From Miscanthus floridulus (lineage: Eukaryota > Streptophyta > Magnoliopsida > Poales > Poaceae): DNA of 64,000 bases. The notes beneath the pieces are model-generated. The model did not search any database. It was not told where the DNA came from and saw nothing but the letters and a program-made list of their open reading frames with translations. The position numbers and the translations under genes are program-made. The stretch is taken from NCBI RefSeq assembly GCF_019320115.1, contig NC_089584.1, positions 99,993,792 through 100,057,791 on the forward strand, given 5' to 3'. Shown in pieces: positions 10,473 through 21,200 of this stretch; positions within the stretch are counted from its first letter, which is position 1, and each line of letters begins with the position of its first letter.

Positions 10473-12963
10473 ATGGCACGTTGCAAGAATGCCGAAGGTG
10501 GTCCCGGCGATGAGGATCCAAGGCCTCCGTCTCGCCTGACTGCTTAGGAAAAAGGAAAGGTGAAAAGACTACAATGAAGAAGCTCAAGTTCACTGATGTC
10601 GAGATAGAGAGAGTAGTAGTAGTGGCAGCCGCTGTAGATCGAGCCGAGAGGGGTGGAGCTAGGAGTGGCGTTCGTATAGATGATCAGTTGTCACCAACTC
10701 AGAGGGCCGCCATCGAGAGGTTTGAGACTAGTCTTGGTGGTCCACCTAGGACTATCATGCTTGGAGGACAGCGTGTCTCTTTAGAGGAGAGTCAGGCTCG
10801 GGGGGAGACTGAGCAGCAGACACAGTCATCAGAGCAGATAGAGGGTACTCAGCAGGCAGCACAACCATAGCTTCGACGCTCTGGTCATACACACTCAGGT
10901 GTCACCGAGGCCTGAGACACAGAGGAGGGGCTCTCGTCCACCTCCTAGACCACAGGGTCCGCCTCCGGTGATTCACCTTGACCTGAGGGTAGCCACAGCC
11001 AGACAGGTGCAATAGCTACAGTTATGCAGTTTGAGGACTGGTTTACGCCGAGGCAGGATGAGCGTGCCTCATAGAACTTCTACACTGTGTTGCGGGAGGA
11101 TTTATATAATGCATCTCTTAACAGTGGAGTTGCCTTCAGATCTTAGAGAGTCTGCTCCTTAGAGTCTCTTGTTGCAGCTGCAGGCGAGTAGATCCGTCCT
11201 CACCTTTCTTATCTATTAGGCTTGATAGATCTTCTTGGACGGACTGGTCGCTATGTCCCATCATGGGTTCGTGAGTTCTACTCTTCTCTATGGATTGACC
11301 TGAGGCATAGATTTATACACTTTGCTTTCAGAGGCCGTGACTACAGGCTCCAGAGCTCAAGGATCAAAGAGATTCTGAGGATTCCAGAGTCCCTTATTCG
11401 CCTTCATGAGGTATGCTATGGATAGACAGAGCCTCTTAGACGCCCTCACGGCGGACTTGTGTCACCTACAGACCTTGTCAGACCATGCTTCACAGAGCCA
11501 TTTGGCGAGGGGTCGAGCAGGACACCATGTGATCTTACACCTACAGCTTGACTCCTTGATGCAATTATGAGGAGGACTCTGCTTCCGAGGATGGGCTACC
11601 GCGAGGGTCTAGCTCACATTCAGTTGTGACTAGTGTATCACCTTGTGTCTCAGACTGCTTTTGATATTTGGGATGTGATGCTTTCAGAGATGGAGGACAC
11701 ACTAGCAGAGGGCTTCAAAGGTCACCGTCAGCTGCCTTATGCTTATTGGATCACGTTCCTAATCAGGAAGGCAGTTACATAGAAGTCCCCAGAGATGTTG
11801 GTAGAGTGGACAGGTGCTACCACTGAGTTTCCATAGTATGACATGAGCCAGATGCTACGTCATAGTCATGCGAGGACACCTCACCAGCCGAGTCGTCGCC
11901 TAGAGGTACCAGAGACAGCAGCTCAACAATATGAGATCATCAGGGGCATCGCTGTGGTAGAGGAGGAGGAGCTCGATGCACAGCAGGGGATGAGGTCGAG
12001 AGCGACCCGAGTGATAGCTCAGATGATGATTATGAGCCAATACCGCAGATGGAACCTCGTCCACACAATGGAGAGGCTGGTAGCTCTAGCTCAGCTCCAC
12101 CACAACCAACACAGACAGACCCGACACTCATAGTTGTACTTGAGATGATGAGACAGGACTAGGCACATCAGGCATAGGAGACCGCCGCTGCACTTGCTCA
12201 GGTTCAGGCACGACAGGATGAGTTTCAGCGGCAGCAGCAGGCCATGCAGCAGAAGTAGCTCATGATTCAGCAGTAGTTACTTGGCTTTATGCAGCACGTA
12301 TTCACTACTATCGAGGCTGATCCTCAATAGTCTACTTTCCAAATAGGCCAGCCTGCTACCACCACTATAGTGACTCCAGCTGTACATCCTAGTGGGCCTC
12401 CGAGTCAGAGACAGCCAGCTTCTTAGTTTGCCTCACCCACAGAGCAGGTGTCTCAGTGGTTTGCTTCACTAGGGACAACTCAGGGTCCACACTTTACTCC
12501 GATTGTTACGGGCTTCACTTCGACTTAGACCTCTTCGGCGTTAGTGGCGGACACCCTAGTCTCCAGGAGTCTCAGCGCTACCTTCAGTGAGCTTACAGGG
12601 CAGCCTACACCTCTAGTATTCCGAGTCCCTATCCCTACCACAGCTGCTCCAGTTACCGGGACTACTAAGATAATCCTGTCGTCTGTTGCATCATCCGAGC
12701 CACATTAGACAGTCACTCCTACACTTGAGGTTTCAGCGACAGTGATAGGGGCAGATGTGGCTCCACTTCCTATAGTGATACCTCCAGAGTCACAAGTCGC
12801 GCTAGTTACTGAGCAGACCCAGACCGCTTCACCTTCACTTCCAACGATAGAGGGTCAGATCGCTCAAAGTTCAGGGTCAGAGGATGATGCTGCTTAGTTC
12901 CAGATCTCTCACCGCACCTCAGCGCCCGACTCGACTACTCCTGTCCCGCCGTCCAACCCTTAG
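10473..12963 (+). pseudogene. SIRE third (env-like/additional) ORF, broken
   Basis: ATG 10473 starts MARCKNAEGG and is closed by a TAG after 24 codons. The frame continues after a shift at 10574-10870, is fragmentary to about 11430 (WVREFYSSLWIDLRHRFIHF and following, typical of the plant retrotransposon ORF3 domain), and is recovered at 11843-12000 and then in another frame to 12963. The C-terminal part is Gln/Ser/Pro/Thr-rich. Over 12121-12963 the frame contains ten TAG codons and no TAA or TGA. SIRE-lineage elements often carry such an ORF; its function is unproven. Confidence 0.75.
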
Positions 12964-13409
12964 GTTTTGGTGCTTGACGCCAAAGGGGGAGGGGAGCGAG
13001 TATGTTAGATCTAGGGGGAGCGTTAGATCTAGGGGGAGCGTGTGATTTGTTTCTTTTGGTCCTCTATGTGTGATACTTTGTGCATTCACGTTTACCTTCA
13101 TGCATTGCATTACATACATGTGATGATGAGACTTATATGACGTGTGCTCTCTACATTGATACTTATATAGATGTCATGTCACTTGGTTATGCTCATTTGC
13201 TTTGCTTCTGCATTTTTACTCCGATTCAAATGAGCTTTACTTCATGTACTCATGCTTAATTAATATCTATTGAGTACACCATGTTGGCTTGGGTCATATA
13301 AGCATGTCTAACCGCTTTGTTCTTATTGTCAAAAGCTTATATGAACCAAGCATGTTGAAAACCTCACTCATCTCTTCTACATACTCGAGGTTGTGTTGTC
13401 ATCAATCAC

Positions 13410-13424
13410 CAAAAAGGGAGAGAT
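13410..13424 (+). other. Polypurine tract of the SIRE element
   Basis: The sequence AAAAAGGGAGAGA immediately precedes the TGAAAG start of the 3' LTR, the expected position of the plus-strand primer. Confidence 0.85.
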
Positions 13425-15047
13425 TGAAAGCATCTAGGCCCCTAGTTGGGTTTCGATGATTAACGACGACACAATATTACTATGACTAACGTGTGTTTTG
13501 CAGAGGCAATTTGAGTTAGGTCATGGTAATGGAAATTGATTGGGCAATCATGGTTGGCATGCTCCTGTCGATGGAAATCGTTTCGGTTCTCAAAGGATGG
13601 ACGACAAGGTTAAGGACGGACTAGTTCTAAGTGTCGTTTGGTGTTGGAGAGACACTTAGAGTAGTTTAGGATCTTGTTTTTCCTTTGGTCGTACTATTAA
13701 GGGGGGTATGGACTAGTAGCTTGACCTAGGTGAGTCTAGTGGGTTAGGTGTGGTACACACTTGTCAAACTTAGCACTAGGTAGCTCAGGAATAGCCCTAA
13801 GATCAATTGGAGTAAGCTTCATTCACATAGTATTTCGAGTTGGAAGTGAATGGAGGGGCAAATGATTGACCGGACGCTGGTCTAGTTGTGACCGGACGCT
13901 GGAGGGTGAGTCCGATCAGTTCATTTGATCAACTGAAGTCGTCTGGTACTGACCGGACGCTGAGTGAAGGTGGACCGGACACTGGGTACATGTGTCCGGT
14001 CAACTCTAGAGAGGTTCCAGAGAAACTTTTTTCCTGACCGGACGCGTCCGGTAGGTGTTGACCGGACACTGGTCAGAATTCGATAACTGACCGGACGCTG
14101 AACAGTGAAGTGACCGGACTCTGGGTGCCAGCGTCCGATCAACATCAGTAAGGTTCCAGAGAGCGTTTTTCTTGACCGGACGCAGGTCAGAGTCCGGTCA
14201 GAGCTTAATGGCTCTTTCTGACACAGTGGCGGGTATAACTGACCGGAGCATCCGATCACCCTAACCGGTGCGTCCGGTCACGCCGCAGATTGATGACTCA
14301 GCCTCCAAACGTTATGTTTTGAATGAGGGGGGTATAAATACTTACTCCACTCGTCCAAGGGAGGTCTCTTGACTATTTGTTCAGCTGAGAAATACCTTTG
14401 GAGTGCAAGGGAGAGCAAGAGCCTAGTGAGGTGATTGAGATTTGAGAATCCAAGATTAAGGACCTCATTAGTGCATAGAGAGTAGTAAGTGTGCATCAAC
14501 CCTTCTCATTAGGCTTGTCTTGGTCAAGTGAGAGTTTGTGTTTGTTACTCTTGGTGATCGCCATCACTTAGACGGCTCGGTGGTGATTGGGAGCTTGATG
14601 ATCATCCGGCAGAGCTTGTGGATGACCCAAGTCAAGTTGTAAGCGGTTGTGGACGATTCACCGCGACAGAGTGTCAAAGAATCAACCCATAGAGAGCACT
14701 TGATCCTTGCGCGGATCAAGGGGAGCTACACTCTTGCGCTGGTGCTCCAACGAGGATTAGTGGGGAGTGGCGACTCTCCGATACCTCGGAAAAACATCGC
14801 CGCGTTCCTTTCCCTCTCTTTACTTTGAGCATTTACATTTGAGCAATTCATTTCATGTATTTACATTCCTAGAATTGACATGCTAGAGTAGGATTAGAAC
14901 CTAGGATGCAAAACTTTTGTGCGGTAGAAAAATAGAAATGCATTCTAGAAACAAGGAGTGAAGTGGGTTAAGTGTAGAGATTAATTGTTACAAAAAATTT
15001 AGAATTAGCCTAATTCATCCTTCCTTTTGGGCATCTTGATTCTTTCA
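13425..15047 (+). repeat. 3' LTR of the SIRE element
   Basis: It starts TGAAAGCATC and ends TCTTTCA, so the terminal TG..CA is intact. The TATA box TATAAATA lies near 14333. The U3 block of CCGGAC repeats (about 13865-14285) is longer than in the 5' LTR, having an additional segment near 14064-14110. The end lies 36 bp before a TATA-like sequence of the downstream ABCB gene. Confidence 0.93.
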
Positions 15048-15083
15048 CCATCAAAAGGGAAACCTCCTGGCTAATGCTCCACC

Positions 15084-15214
15084 TTATATATCTAGGTACA
15101 AAGAGCTGCCACAGGCCAGCAAGCAGAGGCACCGTACCAGTAGTGCCAACAAAAGAGAGCTATTCTTCAGCCAGAAAGAGAGAGAGGGCCTGAGGGCCGG
15201 AGGTGCTTTCGTTC
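15084..15214 (+). promoter_or_regulatory. Core promoter and 5' leader of ABCB gene 1
   Basis: TTATATAT at about 15084-15091 is a plausible TATA box 125-130 bp before the ATG at 15215. Only 36 bp separate it from the SIRE 3' LTR, so all more distal native promoter sequence has been moved at least 13.4 kb away, or replaced. The transcription start was not determined. Confidence 0.5.
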
Positions 15215-18200
15215 ATGGCTGGGGGAGCGAGAGACGGTGGTGGCGAGGAGGATGCCGAGATGACAACGAACGAGGGACGCGGCGGCGGCAGCGACCACGC
15301 AGCGGCCGGGGCCACGACGAATTCGAACAAGCAACTGGTGCCGTTCCTTGGCATGTTCCGGTACGCCGACCGCACCGACGCCGCGCTTATGGCGGTCGGC
15401 ACGGTGGCGGCGGTGGCCAACGGCATGACGGAGCCGCTCATGACCGTCGTCTTCGCCGCCATCATCGAGTGCTTCGGCGCCGGCGACGACGCCACCATCC
15501 TCCACCGGGTCAGCAAGGTACGTTGTTACTACGTGCCTACGTGTGTGTACGTGTACAGGTTTAATCGGTTTTTGCTTGGTACGTATATATGTTTGTTCCA
15601 TGCACGCGCGCGGCGCACCAGCTAGCTACCACTAGTGACTAGTGATGGTGGGGATCGGCCAGGGCGCTCATCGGCTCATGACGTGCGCGGTGGTTACCGA
15701 CTTACCGGTGATGGGCGAGAGGCTGGCGTGGAACCGGCCCGGCGCTGAGCCGCTGACCCCGCCGTTCTCTTTTTGTTCATAATTGCCCCGGCCGCGTAGG
15801 TACGAAGGTCCAGCAGTACTGGATATATGCACGCTCCATGTATGCAGCGCATGTGTGCATGTGCGTATATTTAATGGCGGTTCTCTAGTTAATTGGCATG
15901 ATATATTGATAAAAACTACACATGTATGCCATCCAAGGCAACTTTGCATAGTAAAGATTCTCTACTGTAGCATTTCGTTTGTATTTGTGAATTATTGTCC
16001 AAACATTGACTAATTAGGCTCAAAAGATTCGTCTCGCAAAGTTAAAGCAAACTGTGCAATTAGTTTTTGATTTCGTCTACATTTAGTACTCCATGCATGT
16101 ACCGCATGTTTGATGTGATGGGGAATCTTCTTTTTGCATAGTGCACTTTTCAGGAGTTTGAAGAAACTAAACAAGGGCCAAGTATTATAGATTAGGAGCT
16201 TTCTTTCGATAGACGGTTATGTCATATATTTTATACTAAAATTGTAGCTTTACTTTGTTGTAATTTACGTAGACATAATCTGTAATTTTTAATTATGAGA
16301 ATAAAAAACCTGTTACACAAAACCACAAACTCGATAAAATTAGATCTATACTGGCATAAAGATAATTAACAATTTACAATTGTTTCTATAGTTAGACAAT
16401 GACAAAAAATTGATATGTTATGATACAAAGACAAATAATAAATCACAAAAATAACAATTTACTTGTACTAGTTAGTTGTACAATAGTGTTTGCCTAAAAT
16501 ATAGGAGAAGTGCTATAGATTCAATAAGAGCAATTGTCTTCTCTCTCTAAAAAATCTCTCCACCATATTTCAAACCAAACTTATATATGTTAACCTACAG
16601 CAATCTACTTACAAAAAACAGAGAAAATGAGGCAGGCACAACTGAAAGTCCTTTTCAAAAAAAACAGGCTTAGTGGGCCACATTATTCTTCCACCATACA
16701 TTCACCATGTTCGTGGTTTGAGCCAGGGCTTATCAGCCAACCAACAGTATTTTTCTCTCACAACAAACCAGCATCAACCAGGCTATCAGCCCAGAAACCA
16801 ACCAGGCCGATGGTCTGAAAATCCCTCATCATATTCTTTTCACATGTTGATATATAATCCCTTTCCTTGGTAGGTCATATTAAAACGATCCGACGTTAGT
16901 TAGTCGAACGTAATCAAATCAAACCGTCTGCAGTTACGTACGTCCAACACTAGTAGTACAACACAAGAGGTTACGACGTGCGATATATAGCTGACGGCGT
17001 TTCGGTTTGATGTCGGCTCACCTGAAAAATAAATCTATGGGTGATGATATCATATTCTGAACTCTATAAACAACGACGACGTTTCGACAAGTACTAAGTG
17101 CTACCTCTTCCTCCTTTAGCCATTGTATATACAGTTAATCCAGACATGCTATTTTCTGGAGCTGAGGGCGAGCCTACATGTGTATGTGGACATGTTTGGA
17201 CAGAGCGGCTAGAGCTAGAGATAACGTTACTGACCCATGTGTCGAAAGCCGTTGCGGATCTGGTTGTCGTAACTCGGGGCGCGTTGAGCCCCCGAGCGCT
17301 TGCTTGCGATGAGGTCGTCGTAGCCCCCAGGTCGTGAGTCGACGGGGACGCCCCGTCACCGCTCGGAATAGTCGTAGCTGGCGTGGATCGGCTTCTTGGG
17401 CTGCCTCAGGCCGGTCCCTGCTGGCTTGACGTCCTCGAAGGACTCGCGAGCCCCCGGGGATGACTTCTTCGTGTCTAGCTTGTTGTAGCTTCTGGCCAAG
17501 AGCGCTTGTGCGTTCCTGAGCTCGAATCCTTCTAGCGCGACGACGTTGTTGCCGCCGCATCTCCGCCTCTAGGTGTGGTTTTCGCTTTCAACGGGGAGCC
17601 GTCATGACCTGTCACTGTGGGAGCTGGCTTTGAGTGCATCGCGGTTCGATCTGCTCGTTGCGGCGCGCGGTGTGCTTGCGGGGCCTGCTTCCTCGGGTGC
17701 ACGTGCATCCAAGCGACGACTGACAGTTTGCGGAAATGTTTCGCGCGACTTGTCCGTTACGCAGGATCAGACCTAGGCTCCGGGCCTGGCCTTGTGTGGC
17801 GTGGCGCCGGCTAGCCCCCCGATCACCTGTGACGTCGCCATGCGGCGGCAGTTGATTCTGCAGCTCGTGCGCGCCACGGCTCGTTGCGTCCCGCTGACGG
17901 TGGAGGCGTTGTCCAAGGCATGGTTCGATCGTCGAGTCCAGTTTCCCCACGTGGTGAGTCTGAACTGGGCAGTAGCCGAAGACGAGCGTTGACCCATCGG
18001 TTCGAGCGATCTTGTGATTCCTTAGAAGGATGCGGCCACCGCGGGCCGTTCATCGGGTGAGCTTGCCATGAGCCATGGGCCTCAGGCTTCCGGGGTGGAA
18101 GTCTTGGCCGTGGCCGGTGATGAGAGAGGGCGCTAGTCCCCCTACGCAGGTGAACTCCGGGATGCAGCCCCCGTGGGGAGTTCCAAGAGTATGTCCGTCA

Positions 18201-21200
18201 TGGGTCACGGGACACAGACCTCCAGGGCGAGGGACCGGGCTGCAACCGAAGGTGGAAGTGGGCGTTGGCCCTCGAAGGTGGTCAACCACGTGGTTCTCCA
18301 AAGGGATGTGGCCGGACGAGGCCATTTCCCGAGTGAGTTCGTTGTGAGTCGTGGACCTTTGGTTTCCTGGACGGGAGACCTGGCCGCGGCCGGTGATGAG
18401 TAAGGGTACTGGCCCCTCTGGATAGGTGAACTCTAGGATGCAGCCCCCGAGGGGAGTTCCAAGAGTGTGCCCGCTGTGGGCCACAGGATCCAGATTTCTA
18501 GGGTGGAGGTCTGAGCCGCGACTGTAGGCGGACACGGGCGCTGGCCCTTTGACGCCGACGGGCTCGTAGTTTTTGTGGTGGATGTGGCCGCCGTTGGCCA
18601 TTCCACGAGCGAGTCCACTGGCGGTGCGAGGAGCCATCGCTTCCTTCAACAATCGAGAGTGCGCGACTGTCCCCTACCTGGCGCGGCAACTATATGTGTT
18701 TTGTAAATCGGACTAGTAAACTTAATCGATTGTCGCGCTGCTATAAGAAGACGATGATAGCATCCAGTAGACATGAGGATTTATACTAGTTCAGGCCGGA
18801 GCCCTACGTCCAGTCTCAGAGATGATCGAGTGCGTGTTCCTCGCTTGAATGCTCTGAAGTTCTTATAATGGGGGGTGCGAGAATGATGGAAGAGATGGAA
18901 GGTCCTATGCTAGGCAAAGGGCTGCCCGAAAGGAAGCTCCGGGAGCCCTACTACAATGGTGGATGAATGAAATGGTAGAGGATTCAGAATGTCTGGAGAG
19001 GGTGCCCTGACTGCCCTTATATAGAGTTCGGGGCCAGGGCGCATACAAAGCAGGAGGTTCTCCCGACCGAAGGGTCGAGAGCCTGAGGGAGGTCCTAAAT
19101 AATTTTCCATGCAAGCTACGCCATCTTCTGGTGCATGTCCGGTCGTGGCTATCATCATGGTCTTCTGGCCGCGTTGCGACAGGGGTGTGGCGTGGCGCTA
19201 CTGTGCAACCATGGCGGCATTGTAGCCTCGATGATGATTCGTCAGCCATCCTGTGCAACGCGGTGTCCGTCGTGCCCTCCGTCATCGCTCCTGGTCCCCA
19301 GGGGCGCCGTACCCAAAGTAGGTAACTGCCCCGCGCCGTCGTTCGCCTGGTGGCTTTACGGGACTGAGAGCCATGACCCCGATCGTCGAGGTCAGGGTGC
19401 TCTATCGGTCTGGATGGCCTCTTCATCGAGTCCCTTGTTATGGTGAATGGGATCGTACAAGCATCTAGTTGGTTCGTATTTGGACAGTGACTGTCGTACC
19501 CGTTGCCACCGTGGTGCGGTATGGCACAGGGATGGAGTCTGACCGGGCCGAGATGACTGCTGTCCCCTCGGTACTTGCGGGGTCAGTGCGGCATGCTTGC
19601 TCTTGTCAGAGCAGGCGCGCCTAGCTACGCTCGACCTCCCCCATCCCTTCCGGGGGTCGTGACGGGGAGAGGTCGTGGGTTTTGCGAGTATCGTGTGACT
19701 AAGGCAGGAGGAAGGGGTCAGAGATGACTCTGGCCTCATTTTGATTTTTCTAGATAATATACACTATGTTTATCACTACATACATAGTTTAAACAATGTA
19801 TCTAGAAAAGCTAAAACCGTCTTATAATTTGAAACGAATGAAGTAGTAACAAAAAGAATTCATCTTTCGATTTTCAGGCTAGAAATCTCCTATAGGTCGT
19901 GGCATGGGTTTCACTGGAATTTATAATTGTCGTTTTTAGTTCCAAAGTAGAACCAAACAGGCTGCAAAAACAACCCAATTCGAAAGATGCAGACGGGAAG
20001 AAACAACGGGATCTGAGCAAGGCCATCCAAGAGAGATTTATTAAGAAATTATATGTAGTTTAAAATATAAGGTTTATTCTAACCGATGGCGCTTGCCCCA
20101 CTCCACTCCACACGCCTCATTGTTTCACGGCTTCTCAAAAAAAAAAAAGAATAGCGCCACTCGCTTTCTCTATAGCAGGGGTGCCCGCCGCGGCCTTCTC
20201 TAGCGCGGCGGTGCCACACCTGGCCCCTTCCCACGCTGCTTTTGCGCGCCCGTGCCGCGCCACCATTCAGACCGCGCCACCATCCACCTACCCATCGTAG
20301 AAGAGGAGGCAGGGGTGGCATGCGCCTGCACCCCCATCTACCTCGCGCCATCGGCGGGAAGGGGAGGCTTGCATGACCGCAGTTTCCCATAAGGTAGGTC
20401 GTGGCCGCCGCCGACGCTATGTTTTGTTTCAGGCGTTTTCAGACATGGTGTAAGCCTATATTTCAAGTGCTTCAGTTCCCAGCATACAGATGTTGCAAAA
20501 ATAGATCGGGATAATGCATATGTTGCAATGGTGGTACACGTATGTTGCAAACTTCTGTTCCCAATGTTTCATCAGCTTTTCAGACATATGCTGCAAGTGT
20601 GTTTATCTGGATGTTGCATATGTTTCACATATATGTTGCAAGTGTTTTATCTAGATGTTGCATATGTTTACAATGGTTTCAAGTGTTTTTACCAATGTAT
20701 CAGACACATGTTTCAAGTGTTTAATCTATCTTTTTTTTTTTGTATGTTGTAAGTGTTGCATTTGAACATTTTCAAAACTAGATTGGGGTGTTGCATATGG
20801 GATTTGTGTAGAAAGCGGGAGAGGGCACGAACGATCCCCACGCGCGGTCTGGCGGCACGTGCTTGCTGCTGGGGCGCTCGCTTGCTCGCTGCGTGGGCAG
20901 CATCCGACACTAGCACCCCGGTGGCGCTAGCAAGTCCATATACAAAAATCATCCAATATATATAACTGCTGCATAAATTTAGGAATAATATATAGTTGGA
21001 ATGGAAATACAGCTTCCTTTGTTTCTGTTTGTTTGTTTTGCAACGAACATGCACAAAAGCTTCTTTTTGTGTGTGTTGAGGCAAGTCCCACACTCCACAG
21101 ACTCACTCTATTATAACTGATTATGGCAACTAAACACTACACAAGTATGTGCCCATCTCCTTAAGTATCAAACAAGCCCGCACTATTTGAATTTTCTTTT

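Larger units (their letters stand above)
1605..15047 (+). mobile_element. SIRE/Maximus-type Copia LTR retrotransposon, full length, degenerate
   Basis: Two long terminal repeats (1605-3180 and 13425-15047) flank gag, a pol with the Copia order protease, integrase, reverse transcriptase, RNase H, and a third ORF after pol. A primer-binding site follows the left LTR and a purine tract precedes the right one. The flanking pentamers CCATA (1600-1604) and CCATC (15048-15052) look like one target duplication with a single substitution. The 13.4-kb length, 1.6-kb LTRs and extra ORF after RNase H are typical of the SIRE lineage. Stops and frameshifts in every ORF make this copy non-autonomous. It lies immediately upstream of an ABCB gene and in the same orientation. 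Confidence 0.93.

Noticed and set aside
17174..18053. Several Arg-rich minus- and plus-strand ORFs
   Set aside because: They overlap in multiple frames within GC-rich Gypsy leader DNA and have no consistent codon usage.
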